From assembly GCA_041940305.1 (NCBI GenBank), contig JBGTSJ010000016.1, forward strand, positions 85,009 to 149,008: a DNA stretch of 64,000 bases, read 5' to 3'. A program made the translations under genes and the position numbers. The notes under the pieces are model-generated. The model saw nothing but the letters and a program-made list of their open reading frames with translations, made no database searches and was not told where the DNA came from. Shown here one piece after another: positions 26,722 to 35,990 of this stretch (positions are counted from its first letter, which is position 1; each line of letters begins with the position of its first letter). Source of the DNA: JBGTSJ01 sp041940305 (lineage in GTDB: Bacteria > Planctomycetota > Planctomycetia > Planctomycetales > Planctomycetaceae).

Positions 26722-28311
26722 TTGTCAACGACGACCGCCACGCGCCGTGGACTGTGGATGGCCTTCATTGCGGCCTTCCTGGGCTGGATGTTCGACGGAT
26801 TTGAGATCGGCCTGTTTCCGCTGCTCGCGCAGCCTGCCCTCAAAGACATGCTGCCCGGCGCCGAGGAAAAGGTCATCGGCAACTGGATCGGCGTGATGAC
26901 GGCGGCATTTCTGGTCGGCGCGGCGACCGGAGGCGTCGTTTTCGGCTGGCTGGGGGACCGCATCGGCCGCGTCCGTGCGATGGCGCTGAGCATCCTCACG
27001 TATGCTGTTTTCAGCGGCCTGTGCGGCATTGTTTCGGCGCCCTGGCAACTCTTTCTGTTTCGCTTTCTGGCGTCACTGGGCATGGGAGGAGAATGGTCGC
27101 TGGGCGTCTCGCTCGTCATGGAAATCTGGCCGAACAAGTCCCGCGGCTGGCTGGCGGGGCTGATCGGCGCCGCCGCCAACGTTGGATTTGTGCTGGTGGC
27201 CGTGCTGGGTTTCATGCTGGCCACCGTGCTCGGCACTGTCGAAGGCTGGCTGCTGGCAATAGGCCTGTCGGACGAGACCGTCCAGCGGCTGATCTCAAAC
27301 TCCGGGTGGCGGCTGCTGGCATTCAGCGGCGCGCTGCCCGCACTGCTGACGTTCCTGGTCCGCATTTTTGTGCCGGAATCGGAGAAGTGGCTGCATGAGC
27401 AGGAACGCGGGGCCACAAAACAGTGGTCGACCCTGGACCTCCTGGCTGTCGTCCTGGGAGCGTGCGCCGCTGTCGGCCTCGTCAGCCTGTGGGCGCTCGA
27501 CGATCTGATCGGCGCTGCTCCTCCGATGTGGTTGCGGATCGGCGGCACGATCCTGGGCCTGGCGCTGGCGTACTACGGGTACACGTTCCCCGTGCGGAAG
27601 TATCTGCAGCGTTCGTTGCTGGCGCGGGCTGAGGGGGCCGGTGTGGATGAATGGACTCCCCCCAAAGTGCTGGGGCGCATGCTGATCGGCGCGACTTTGA
27701 GCGGCGTCGCCCTGCTGGGGACCTGGGCCTCTCTGCAGAATGCCGCTCCCTGGGCCGGCAAACTCGAGGAGAACCGGGTGATCGCCGAGAACCCCGACAT
27801 GCCGACTGAGGAACGAAGCAAACTCGTGCAGGAGCGCGCCGCCGTCGCCCGCGCGTATACACAGATTTCCGCCGGCGTCGCCGCCATTGTCGGAACGATC
27901 CTCGCCGCTCTGCTCGGGAACTGGCTGGGCCGGCGCATCTCCTATCTCATTCTGTGTGCGGGTTCGCTCGCCACGTCGCTGGTCTTCTTCCAGTTTAATG
28001 ACTCGTTCGGCGCGATGTTCCTGGCGACCGTATTCCTCGCCGGCGGCGTGACGGCGTCATTCTACGGTTGGTTGCCGCTTTATCTGCCGGAACTGTTCCC
28101 GACGCGGGTGCGTGCATTCGGTCAGGGCTTCGCCTTCAACTTCGGGCGCATCCTGGCCGCCGTCGGCGCGCTGCAGTTCAGCTATCTGATGCGCAACGTT
28201 TTCGACGGCAGCTATCCCAAAGCCTGCACGGTCCTCAGCTTCATCTACGTCATCGGGATGATCGCCATCTGGTTCGCACCGGAGACTCACAAGCAGGAGC
28301 TGCCGGAGTAG
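26722..28311 (+). CDS. major facilitator superfamily transporter (metabolite:H+ symporter type)
   Basis: 529 residues, about 12 membrane helices. MFS motif A GWLGDRIGRVRAM between helices 2 and 3, and the sugar/acid-porter motif FLASLGMGGEWSLGVSLVMEIWP. A long loop sits in the middle (about 225-290), plus an inserted soluble segment near 355-385 (GKLEENRVIAENPDMPTEERSKL pattern). I chose the TTG at 26722: AGAGAGGA lies 8 nt upstream and the first helix starts right after. An upstream GTG at 26605 is possible but adds an unconserved stretch. The substrate is unknown. Confidence 0.82.
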   Translation: MSTTTATRRGLWMAFIAAFLGWMFDGFEIGLFPLLAQPALKDMLPGAEEKVIGNWIGVMTAAFLVGAATGGVVFGWLGDRIGRVRAMALSILTYAVFSGLCGIVSAPWQLFLFRFLASLGMGGEWSLGVSLVMEIWPNKSRGWLAGLIGAAANVGFVLVAVLGFMLATVLGTVEGWLLAIGLSDETVQRLISNSGWRLLAFSGALPALLTFLVRIFVPESEKWLHEQERGATKQWSTLDLLAVVLGACAAVGLVSLWALDDLIGAAPPMWLRIGGTILGLALAYYGYTFPVRKYLQRSLLARAEGAGVDEWTPPKVLGRMLIGATLSGVALLGTWASLQNAAPWAGKLEENRVIAENPDMPTEERSKLVQERAAVARAYTQISAGVAAIVGTILAALLGNWLGRRISYLILCAGSLATSLVFFQFNDSFGAMFLATVFLAGGVTASFYGWLPLYLPELFPTRVRAFGQGFAFNFGRILAAVGALQFSYLMRNVFDGSYPKACTVLSFIYVIGMIAIWFAPETHKQELPE

Positions 28312-28329
28312 TCCGAGCAGGCGTGCAGG

Positions 28330-28710
28330 ATGGACCAACGAGTTCTCATCATCTGCGGCGATCTGTTCTTTCTGACGCAGTTGCGTGCGGAGGCGGAGCG
28401 CGCGGGCGCTACGGTCGTCGCGGAGATGCAGACTTCGCGCGGAATTGAGCAGGCGCGTGCGGGAGATTTCCGATGGGTGATCGTGGATCTCGAAGCGGCG
28501 GGACTCGACGTCCCCGCTCTGCTCGCTCAGTTACCGCAGGAGAACCGTCCGCAGGTGGTGGCCTTCGGGCCGCACGTTCAGGTACAACGACTTGAGGCGG
28601 CACGGAAGGCCGGCTGCAATCAGGTGGTCAGCCGCGGCCGGATCGCGTCATCGCTGGCCGGCTGGCTGCGGGCGGGCGTAATCCCGGATGATCCGCTCGC
28701 GTCGGATTGA
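28330..28710 (+). CDS. stand-alone receiver-like protein, degenerate
   Basis: 126 residues with a CheY-like alternation of strands and helices: RVLIICGDLFFL, WVIVDLEAAGLDVPALL, QVVAFGPHV, and NQVVSRGRIASSL. The phosphoacceptor position has an Asp (VIVDLEA). The usual acidic pair is reduced to one Asp (CGD), and the conserved Thr/Ser and Lys are not evident. It is probably a pseudo-receiver that binds a partner without a phosphorylation switch. It lies 18 bp behind the transporter gene and likely shares its transcript. Confidence 0.65.
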   Translation: MDQRVLIICGDLFFLTQLRAEAERAGATVVAEMQTSRGIEQARAGDFRWVIVDLEAAGLDVPALLAQLPQENRPQVVAFGPHVQVQRLEAARKAGCNQVVSRGRIASSLAGWLRAGVIPDDPLASD

Positions 28711-28782
28711 GACGACCGCATTTCGAGAGTGGCTGCGGACATCACGGGCGGCTTGGCGGGCGATGCACGGGAGTTCCTGACT

Positions 28783-29601
28783 ATGAGCTCCGAGAGCGCG
28801 GCCGTATCCAGTCCGGACCGGACTGAACCGCTCGATTCGGAGCCGCCGAATGGCCTGCGACTCGCCGTCTCGTTGTCGGCGGCCGCCGGCGTCACGATTG
28901 GCGCCAGTTGGTGGTGCATCGCCGACCTGCTCAACGCCCTGTTCCCGTCGCTGCATCTTCCCGCGCCCGTGGCCCGATTCCTCAATCATCCCGTCGCCTT
29001 CCGGCTGCTCGGCAGTCCCGAGGCGTTGCAACGGGCGATCTGCCTGGCGGTGGTGGGCGGAATCGGTTGCACGGCCTTCGGCGCGGCCGGCGCCGTCGCG
29101 GCCCGTCGCCGTGCATCGCTGATGCAGGTTGTTCTCGTGTCGCTGCTGCTCGGGCACCTTTATGGCATCGCGGCCGGCGTCATCGGCATTGCGATCGATT
29201 ATCTGATCTGGACCCTGCACATCGCACTCAATGAGCAGCTCGACGCCGTGGCACTCTGGCACATGCATCGGGGCATGCTGGTGCACGCCGTGAGCTGGAC
29301 CGTGCTCGGCGTCGGGATCGGGATCAGCACCGGCTTTGCCTGGGGATCGCGAGCGATGATCCGGCGCGGTCTGGGAGGAGCGGTGACGGGAGCCGTTGTG
29401 GCCGCGGTACTGTATCCTCTCATTGGCGGGGCTCTGTTTCCGCTGGAGCAGACCGACACATCAATCCCCACCGGGGGCTGGAACCAGTTGCTGTGGGTGG
29501 CCCTGCCGATCGTCCTGATCGCGGCCGGCCTCACTCGGAACCTCTCCAACTCCGGTGTTCGGAAGCGGAAGTTGGTTTCCAGTCCGTCTCCGTCACACTG
29601 A
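28783..29601 (+). CDS. integral membrane protein, unknown function
   Basis: 272 residues from the ATG at 28783 (GGGAG 9 nt upstream; the frame opens earlier without support). About six hydrophobic helices, e.g. AVSLSAAAGVTIGASWWCI, AAGVIGIAIDYLIWTLHIAL and AVTGAVVAAVLYPLIGGALF. Short hydrophilic tails at both ends. Histidines cluster in ALWHMHRGMLVHAVSW, which could bind metal or heme. No family recognised. Confidence 0.62.
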   Translation: MSSESAAVSSPDRTEPLDSEPPNGLRLAVSLSAAAGVTIGASWWCIADLLNALFPSLHLPAPVARFLNHPVAFRLLGSPEALQRAICLAVVGGIGCTAFGAAGAVAARRRASLMQVVLVSLLLGHLYGIAAGVIGIAIDYLIWTLHIALNEQLDAVALWHMHRGMLVHAVSWTVLGVGIGISTGFAWGSRAMIRRGLGGAVTGAVVAAVLYPLIGGALFPLEQTDTSIPTGGWNQLLWVALPIVLIAAGLTRNLSNSGVRKRKLVSSPSPSH

Positions 29602-29694
29602 CCCGACGAGCAAGCGCGGGAGCGACTTCGATGTACTGTCACGCGCCGCTTGCGATTCGTCCTGCATTCCATCGGCGTCAATCAAGGAACTGCA

Positions 29695-30717
29695 ATGTCG
29701 CACTCACGATCCCAACCCGGCCTTCGTCTCGATCGCCGTGAGTGGCTCGGCTACGCGGCCGCTTTCGGCCCGGCGTTTCTCGCCGCACAGGGCTTGAACG
29801 CCGCGGATCCGGCCGCGCCGGGCGGCGCCGCTCGTCCGCCGGCGAAGCGGTACAGCATGCAGACGTCCATCAACCTCTGGGCGTTTCCGTACCCGCAGAC
29901 GATGACGCTGCGCGAGTGCTTTCAGCTCGCCCACGACGCCGGCATCGACGCTGTTGAGGTGAACTATAACCTCGAAGGGGACATTTCACCCGACGCGTCC
30001 GATGACGATCTGAAGCGCATCGGAGACATGGCGCAGGAGGTCGGGATCGAGATCAGCGGGCTCTGCTCATTCCTGTTCTGGCCCTATTCGCTCACCAGCA
30101 ACGACGCCGAGCGCCGCAGCCGGGGACGCGAACTCGCGGGACGGATGGTCCGCGCGGCTGCCGCTCTCGGCACGAAGAACCTGCTGGTCGTACCGGGGGC
30201 CGTCTACATTCCCTGGGCGCCCGAGCCGGAGCCGGTCCCGAACGACGTCTGCTGGCAACGCGCCACTGAGGCGCTGCAGGAAGTGATCCCGCTGGCCGAG
30301 CAGCTCGGTGTCTCCCTTAACATCGAGAACATCTTCGCGAACGGCTTCCTGATGACGCCGGACGAGATGAACCGGTTTGTGGACGGCCTGGGGAGCGAGG
30401 CCGTCGGCGTGCATTTTGACACCGGCAACATCATGCAGTTTCAGTTTCCGGAGCACTGGATCGCGCAGTGCGGCCAGCGGATCCGCAACGTCCACCTCAA
30501 GGAATACAGCAAACAGGCGGGCACCGAGTTCACGCTTGAATCGTTTCGCCCGCTCCTCGACGGCACCACGAACTGGCCCGGCGTGCTCGATGCCTTCGAG
30601 AACATCGGCTACGACGGATACCTCACGTTTGAGTATTTCCACCCCTACCCGCACTGGCCGGAGGCGCTGATCTACCAGACCGGCGACTCGTTCCGCCGCA
30701 TGCTGGGGCGGGCTTAA
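29695..30717 (+). CDS. Tat-exported sugar phosphate isomerase/epimerase-like TIM barrel
   Basis: 340 residues, start ATG at 29695 with AAGGAA 5 nt before. It opens with a twin-arginine-like leader (LDRREWLGYAAAFGPAFLAA), then a xylose-isomerase-like barrel: NLWAFPYPQTMTLRECFQLA, EVNYNLEGD, NIENIF, HFDTGNIMQF, RNVHLKEYS and LTFEYFHPYP. Glu and His residues at strand ends (NIEN, HFDTGN, HLKE, FEYF) are the usual metal ligands. Planctomycetes carry many such exported barrels near DUF1501 and cytochrome proteins; the substrate is unknown. The stop lies 10 bp from the convergent TolB-like gene. Confidence 0.85.
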   Translation: MSHSRSQPGLRLDRREWLGYAAAFGPAFLAAQGLNAADPAAPGGAARPPAKRYSMQTSINLWAFPYPQTMTLRECFQLAHDAGIDAVEVNYNLEGDISPDASDDDLKRIGDMAQEVGIEISGLCSFLFWPYSLTSNDAERRSRGRELAGRMVRAAAALGTKNLLVVPGAVYIPWAPEPEPVPNDVCWQRATEALQEVIPLAEQLGVSLNIENIFANGFLMTPDEMNRFVDGLGSEAVGVHFDTGNIMQFQFPEHWIAQCGQRIRNVHLKEYSKQAGTEFTLESFRPLLDGTTNWPGVLDAFENIGYDGYLTFEYFHPYPHWPEALIYQTGDSFRRMLGRA

Positions 30718-30727
30718 GTTCTGTGAC

Positions 30728-31630
30728 TCAGTCTCGGGAGGGATGCCTGAAGTAGATGTCGAATCCGTCCTCCCGGTTCGACACAAACGTCAGATGTCCG
30801 TCGGGACGCCAGCTTGGAAAGTTGTCGATCGCCTCGTCGTCTGTGGCGAGCGTCACCTGTCCTGTTTCGACGTCGAGCAGGGCGATATCGAAGTGCCCTT
30901 CGCGATTCGTTGTGAAGGCGACGGTTCTGCCGTCCGGTGCGAACGCCGGATAGTCATCCAGGCCGGCGCTGTGCGTCAGCCGCCGGAGACCCGTGCCATC
31001 GGGGCGAATCCGGGCGATCTCGAGATCCTCCCAGCGGCTGCTCGCGAAGACGATCCATTCGCCGTCAGGGGACCAGCAGGGATGGGCGTCGATGGCGGGA
31101 TCGCTCGTCAGCCGCGTGATACTGGACCCGTCGGCGCCGGCCACGTAGAGCTCCTGGTTTCCATCGCGGGTCGATGTGAAGGCGATCCGCGCACCGTCCG
31201 GCGACCAGGCGGGCCACTCCTCGTGCGAGAGGCTCCCCTCCGTTCCCACGATCCCCTGCAGCTTTCCGTCGCTCCGGGTGATCTGGTCGATATCGATGTC
31301 CCCCTGGTTCGGCGAACTGTGATCCGCGGCGAACAGCAGCCGGTTTGCGTCCACCGGGCAGAAGACCGCGTCGTATTCGGGATCGTTCCGCTCCGTCAGA
31401 CGTCGTTCTTCGCCGCTCGCGACATCCAGCACATACAGAAAGATCGTGCTCCCCTCATGCCGGGCGAACACAAGCTGAGCGCCGTCGGGGGACCAGACCG
31501 GGCGCTGCTTGAGATGCCCGTCGTGCGTCAGGCGGACGAATTCGTCGCTCCGGCCCGATCCCGCCAGGAGCGGGAGACCGATTGCGATCAGCAGCACACG
31601 GGAAATCGCGGATCGACGTCGCCCGGTCAT
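30728..31630 (-). CDS. secreted TolB-like beta-propeller protein
   Basis: 300 residues with a signal peptide (AISRVLLIAIGLPLLAGSG). Six or so PD40 blades with the repeated W-S-P-D-G motif: VWSPDGAQLVFA, AWSPDGARIAFTS, CWSPDGEWIVFAS, AFAPDGRTVAFTT and SWRPDGHLTFVS. No catalytic domain. The ATG overlaps the stop of the upstream DUF1501 gene (ATGA), so the two are probably translated together. Such propellers usually bind protein or polysaccharide. Confidence 0.85.
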   Translation of the reverse strand: MTGRRRSAISRVLLIAIGLPLLAGSGRSDEFVRLTHDGHLKQRPVWSPDGAQLVFARHEGSTIFLYVLDVASGEERRLTERNDPEYDAVFCPVDANRLLFAADHSSPNQGDIDIDQITRSDGKLQGIVGTEGSLSHEEWPAWSPDGARIAFTSTRDGNQELYVAGADGSSITRLTSDPAIDAHPCWSPDGEWIVFASSRWEDLEIARIRPDGTGLRRLTHSAGLDDYPAFAPDGRTVAFTTNREGHFDIALLDVETGQVTLATDDEAIDNFPSWRPDGHLTFVSNREDGFDIYFRHPSRD

Positions 31631-32988
31631 GTAAGCTCCTCGATGACCTCCCCGCGCGGCAGCAACCCGATCGATGTGAGTTCGGTGGTCCCGATTCCGA
31701 CCTGCCCGAGCACGGTCGCGAACAGATCCGCCGGCGTGACGGGTCGCACCGCCGGGTACTGCGCCAGATCGTCGCTGGCCCCGACGACCTGCCCTGGGCG
31801 TAACCCGCCTCCCGCCACGATGCCGGAGTAGCAATGCTCCCAGTGGTCGCGCCCGGACTTGCCGTTGATTTTCGGCGTGCGGCCGAACTCTCCGAGCGCC
31901 ACGACGACCGTCTCCGCAAGCAACCCGCGTTCGTCGAGATCGTCGAGCAGCGCGGACACGGCCTGGTCGAGCATCCACGCATGCCGGTCCTGGAACTGCT
32001 GGAAGTTCCGGTCGTGCATGTCCCAGCCGCCGTCGCCGGTGTCTTCCACCGGCTCAACGTGCGAGCTCCAGTTGACCTGCACGAACCGTGCGCCCGATTC
32101 CACCAGCCGCCGTGCCAGCAGGCAGCACTGCCCGAACCGGAACCGTCCATAGCGTCGACGCAGGTCGTCCGACTCCTGTTCGAGATCGAACACCTGCCGC
32201 GACGAGGGTGACGTGAGCAAGGCGAAGGCCTGCTGATAGAACTCGTCGAGCCGATGCATGGTCGGCGACCGCTCCACGCCGCGGGCCACTTCGTCCAGAC
32301 TGGCGAGGAGCCGGCGGCGATCATCGAGCCCGGACGCCGTTACGCCGTCCAGCAGTTCGAGCGACGGCAACTGCACGCCGCTGCGCGGATCGTAGTCGAG
32401 CCGGAACGGGTCGTGCATGGCGCCGAGCGTGGCGGCGGTTTCGCCGGCGATGGGCTGGTGCCCCTGATGGAGATGCTGGCCAACGGTGAGGAACTGCGGC
32501 ATTTCGGGATTGAACCCCAAGTGCCTCGAGACGATCGAGCCGTGGGTGGGCTGAATGCCGCCGGGCATGGTCTGTCCCCCCAGGCTGATCGCCCCGGCGT
32601 CGGAACCAGTGAGCCCGACGGTTCCCGCAATGCCATGGTCATTCGAGGACGTGTGCAGCGACCGCACAATGCTGTACCGGTCCGCCCGTTGCGCGAGCCG
32701 CGGCAGCAGTTCGCAGATGTGCGTGCCGGGAACGCTCGTCGCAACAGGCGCGTACGGGCCGCGATATTCGACTGGCGCCTGCGGCTTGAGATCAAACGTA
32801 TCCAGATGGCTCGGCCCACCCCACAGCCAGAGCAGAATCACAGATCGCATCGGAATCTCAGCAGCGCCCTCCACGTCGCTGCGAAGCAGATCAGCCAGTG
32901 TGACGCCCCCAATGCCCAGAGAGCCGATGCGCAGCAGTTCGCGGCGGGAGCACAACGACGTCGAGTTCAGCCGTCCGGCGTGAAGCAT
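31627..32988 (-). CDS. DUF1501 exported protein
   Basis: 453 residues. Leader with SRRELLRIGSLGIGGVTLADLL, Tat-like. The DUF1501 core, a sulfatase/alkaline-phosphatase-like fold, shows VILLWLWGGPSHLDTFDLK, HICELLPRLAQRAD, SLHTSSNDHGIAG, VNWSSHVEPV and ALGEFGRTPKINGKSGRDHW. Planctomycete DUF1501 genes usually pair with a cytochrome/DUF1549 gene; here the partner is the TolB-like propeller downstream, with an ATGA overlap. Substrate unknown. GTG at 32991 is an alternative start. Confidence 0.9.
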   Translation of the reverse strand: MLHAGRLNSTSLCSRRELLRIGSLGIGGVTLADLLRSDVEGAAEIPMRSVILLWLWGGPSHLDTFDLKPQAPVEYRGPYAPVATSVPGTHICELLPRLAQRADRYSIVRSLHTSSNDHGIAGTVGLTGSDAGAISLGGQTMPGGIQPTHGSIVSRHLGFNPEMPQFLTVGQHLHQGHQPIAGETAATLGAMHDPFRLDYDPRSGVQLPSLELLDGVTASGLDDRRRLLASLDEVARGVERSPTMHRLDEFYQQAFALLTSPSSRQVFDLEQESDDLRRRYGRFRFGQCCLLARRLVESGARFVQVNWSSHVEPVEDTGDGGWDMHDRNFQQFQDRHAWMLDQAVSALLDDLDERGLLAETVVVALGEFGRTPKINGKSGRDHWEHCYSGIVAGGGLRPGQVVGASDDLAQYPAVRPVTPADLFATVLGQVGIGTTELTSIGLLPRGEVIEELT

Positions 32989-32991
32989 CAC

Positions 32992-33386
32992 AACACGTCA
33001 CAAGCGTGCCGTTGAGGGAGTCGATACGTCGGCCGGCGGCCCACCGGCTGTAGACATGAATATATCAGCCACTGCTGATTCCTGCGACAGGTGTGCTGCC
33101 GACGTCAGCGATGCGCCCGGTTGGCGGGGGCTGCAGGAGACCGTTCGGCAACTCCCGGCGATGATCGCGTGCAGTGCCTGGATGGATATCTGCGAATGTC
33201 AGGGCGGAAAGGCTTAACGTCGTGAGCAAACCTTTCGGAAGGACTCGTCCCCGCACGGATCTCAGCGAGGGGGGGGACGCCACTCGATTTACAAGTGGAC
33301 AGCCGGTACATTCGCAATCGCCGCTCGACTCCCGAACCGCTCCGGACTACGCCGGCGGCGATGACTTCTGCTCCAACGAGTTCCGC
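32992..33386. other. divergent region DUF1501 / PQQ-propeller genes
   Basis: 395 bp with no convincing gene. TATATT on the complement at 33059-33064 is a possible -10 for the DUF1501 gene, but without a -35. The frame open from 33174 into the propeller gene lacks a start signal. I see no repeat. Confidence 0.5.
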
Positions 33387-34655
33387 ATGAACACTGTGAT
33401 CCGACGCTGTTTACTGTGCCTCACGGTTGTGGTTCTGTCGCAGGCGGCGAGCGCCGACTGGCCGCAGTTTCGGGGACCCGGCGGGCAGGGGATCTCAGAA
33501 GCGGATCAGATTCCCGTCCGTTGGAGCGACACCGAGAACGTCGTGTGGAAGACGCCGATCGACGGACTGGCGTGGTCGTCGCCGGCGGTTGTTGAGGGGC
33601 GGATCTACATCACGACAGCGGTCCCGGTCTCCGGAGGGGCGAGTCAGTCGCTGCGGGCCCTCTGCCTGGATGCGGCCGCCGGTTCGGTCATCTGGGACAA
33701 GGAATTGTTCCAGCAGACGGGCGAAGTCGAGATACACGGCAAGAACAGCCACGCGAGCCCGACGCCGCTGGTCGACTCCGGCCGGGTGTACGTGCACTTT
33801 GGTCCGCACGGTACGGCGTGTCTGACGACGGACGGCGAAGTGGTGTGGACGACACAGAAGCTGGAGTACGGACCGCGCCACGGCACGGGAGCATCGCCGG
33901 CATTGGCGGGGGACGTGCTCGTCATTCCGTGCGACGGCTGGGATGTGCAATACGTAGTGGGGCTCGAGCGGGCGAGCGGCGAGATCCGGTGGAAGGCCGA
34001 GCGGGATACCAATCCGACGAAGGGATTCTCGTTTTCGACGCCGCTGGTCATCGAGGCGGGAGGAAGAACGCAGGCCGTCTGTCCGGGGAGCGACGCGGTG
34101 TTCGCGTATGATCCGGCGACGGGGGACGAACTCTGGCGGGTGCGCTACGGAGACGGATACTCCGTTGTGCCGCGACCGTTGTATGCCCACGGCCTGGTGT
34201 ATGTGTGCACCGGGTACAACCAGCCGCTCCTGCTGGCGATTGATCCGACCGGCAGCGGCGACGTCACGGACTCGCATGTGAAGTGGAGCGTTCGCCGTGC
34301 CGTGCCGCACAATCCGTCCCCGATCGTCGTCGGCGACGAGTTGTACTTTGTCTCCGATCAGGGGGTGGCGACCTGTGTGGATGCCCGGACCGGGGACCAG
34401 CACTGGCAGGAACGGTTTGGCGGCAACTTCTCGGCGTCGCCGGTCGCGGCGGACGGCAAGGTCTACTTTCAGGACGAGAACGGGACTGCGATTATCGTCG
34501 CCGCGGGACCGGAGTTTCGCGAACTGGCGCGCAACGACTGGGGCGGCGGAGTCCGCACGTTTGCCTCATATGCCGTGCTCGACGGAGCGCTGATCATGCG
34601 GAGCGAGACGCATTTGTATCGCGTCGAGCAGTCGACGTCCGCGACCGGCGGCTGA
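33387..34655 (+). CDS. exported PQQ-type beta-propeller protein
   Basis: 422 residues with a signal peptide (RRCLLCLTVVVLSQAASA) and a start at the ATG 33387. An N-terminal DWPQFRGPGGQG motif, typical of planctomycete PQQ-like propellers, is followed by seven to eight blades (VWKTPIDGLAWSSPAVV, CLDAAAGSVIWDKELF, ASPALAGDVLVIPCDGWD, AYDPATGDELWRVRYGDG). Related to BamB and quinoprotein dehydrogenases, but I see no clear catalytic Asp/Glu set; it may be structural. Seven bp separate it from the next gene. Confidence 0.88.
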   Translation: MNTVIRRCLLCLTVVVLSQAASADWPQFRGPGGQGISEADQIPVRWSDTENVVWKTPIDGLAWSSPAVVEGRIYITTAVPVSGGASQSLRALCLDAAAGSVIWDKELFQQTGEVEIHGKNSHASPTPLVDSGRVYVHFGPHGTACLTTDGEVVWTTQKLEYGPRHGTGASPALAGDVLVIPCDGWDVQYVVGLERASGEIRWKAERDTNPTKGFSFSTPLVIEAGGRTQAVCPGSDAVFAYDPATGDELWRVRYGDGYSVVPRPLYAHGLVYVCTGYNQPLLLAIDPTGSGDVTDSHVKWSVRRAVPHNPSPIVVGDELYFVSDQGVATCVDARTGDQHWQERFGGNFSASPVAADGKVYFQDENGTAIIVAAGPEFRELARNDWGGGVRTFASYAVLDGALIMRSETHLYRVEQSTSATGG

Positions 34656-34662
34656 GTGCTCC

Positions 34663-35961
34663 ATGTCCGTCCGCAGTTCACCGGCGCTCTGGCTTGCGGG
34701 CGTGCTGGTCGCAGGGATCGTGCTGCGAATCGCCGCATGCGTGGTGCTGAGCGGTAATCTCTCCGATGACCGGGACATCTACCTGGCACTGGCCGACGGT
34801 CTGGCAGAGGGCCGCGGTTACTCGGTCCCCGGATCCACCGAGCCCACGGCGTTCCGTCCGCCGCTGTACCCGTTGGTGCTGGCGCTTCCGGGTCTGCGCA
34901 GTCCGGCCGGCGTCGCCGGGCTGAACATCGTCCTGGGCATCGCCGCTGTTCTCCTCACACACAGTCTGGCCCGCGCCCTCGGACTGCCCGCATCGCGAGC
35001 GGTGATCGCGGCGGCCCTCGTGGCGGTCGATCCCTTGCTGATCAATTACGCGACGCAGCCGATGACCGAAGTTCTGTGCGCGTGCCTGTTGACGGGGCTG
35101 CTGTTCGCTATCTCGTTCCCGCCTGATTCCTCTATCGGATGGACGCGGCCTGCCGTGATCGGGGTGCTGTTCGGCCTGGCGGCGTTGTGCCGTCCCACGG
35201 TGTGGGCATGCGGCGCTCTCATCGCCGGCTGGTGGTGCCTGCGGCTCGTTATGGCCGGATCGCTGCAGGCGAAGTCCGTGCGCGTGGCCCGCGCGGGAAT
35301 CGTCGTCGCGACGGTGTGCGTGATCGTCTCACCCTGGGTGCTGCGCAATGCGCTGGCAATGGGGCGCCCGATCGTGACGACGACTCATGGCGGGTACACG
35401 CTGCTGCTGGGAAACAATCCGAGCTTCTACCGCGAAGTCGTCGAGCAGCCACTGGGCACGGTCTGGGATGGATCACACGGTCCGGGGCAGGAGGCCTGGG
35501 CGGCAGCGATCAACGCGGAACTGGATGGACTGGGGCTGCGGTCGGAGGTGGCGCGGGACCAGTGGATGTCGGAGGCGGCCTGGTCGTGGATCATCAACGA
35601 GCCGGTGTCCTTCCTGCGGGCGTGCCTGTTGCGGTTTATCCGATTCTGGAACGTGGTCCCGACGGGCCCGGCCGGGGATGTGCCCGGACCTGTCACGGCG
35701 GCCGTGGCGGCGTACTACGTGCTGGTCCTGGGGGCCGCGCTGGTCGGCCTGGGGACGGCCCTGCGCACCGACGCCGTCCGTTGGACGCCGCTGCTGCTGC
35801 TGATTGCGTCATTCTGCATCGTGCACCTGTTCTACTGGAGCAATGCACGGATGCGTGCACCGGTAATGCCGGCCGTAGCCGTCCTCGCCGCGGGAGCGCT
35901 GCTGCGTCGCGGCGACTCTCCATTGTCGCCGGCACAGTCCTCTATGCCGCCGCTGAACTGA
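34663..35961 (+). CDS. GT-C family glycosyltransferase (PMT/GT39-like)
   Basis: Membrane glycosyltransferase using a lipid-linked sugar on the outer face of the inner membrane. 432 residues, about 11 helices. The first periplasmic loop carries the acidic motif NLSDDRDIYLALADGL with FRPPLYPL after it, as in ArnT/PMT-like proteins. The C-terminal dozen residues (SPAQSSMPPLN) are encoded inside a copy of the 69-nt dispersed repeat, so the end of the protein may have been replaced by repeat insertion. The acceptor is unknown. Confidence 0.83.
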   Translation: MSVRSSPALWLAGVLVAGIVLRIAACVVLSGNLSDDRDIYLALADGLAEGRGYSVPGSTEPTAFRPPLYPLVLALPGLRSPAGVAGLNIVLGIAAVLLTHSLARALGLPASRAVIAAALVAVDPLLINYATQPMTEVLCACLLTGLLFAISFPPDSSIGWTRPAVIGVLFGLAALCRPTVWACGALIAGWWCLRLVMAGSLQAKSVRVARAGIVVATVCVIVSPWVLRNALAMGRPIVTTTHGGYTLLLGNNPSFYREVVEQPLGTVWDGSHGPGQEAWAAAINAELDGLGLRSEVARDQWMSEAAWSWIINEPVSFLRACLLRFIRFWNVVPTGPAGDVPGPVTAAVAAYYVLVLGAALVGLGTALRTDAVRWTPLLLLIASFCIVHLFYWSNARMRAPVMPAVAVLAAGALLRRGDSPLSPAQSSMPPLN

Positions 35962-35990
35962 CTGCAAATCACAGCAAACTCCGGGACCAC
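35922..35990 (-). repeat. 69-nt dispersed repeat, copy 2, overlapping a gene end
   Basis: Matches the copy at 40905-40973 at about 56 of 69 positions by hand count, with 33 of the last 34 identical. It contains the hairpin GGCATA/TGTGCC with loop GAGGAC; the A-to-G pairing change keeps an RNA wobble pair. The last 40 nt are coding sequence of the glycosyltransferase gene. Confidence 0.75.
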
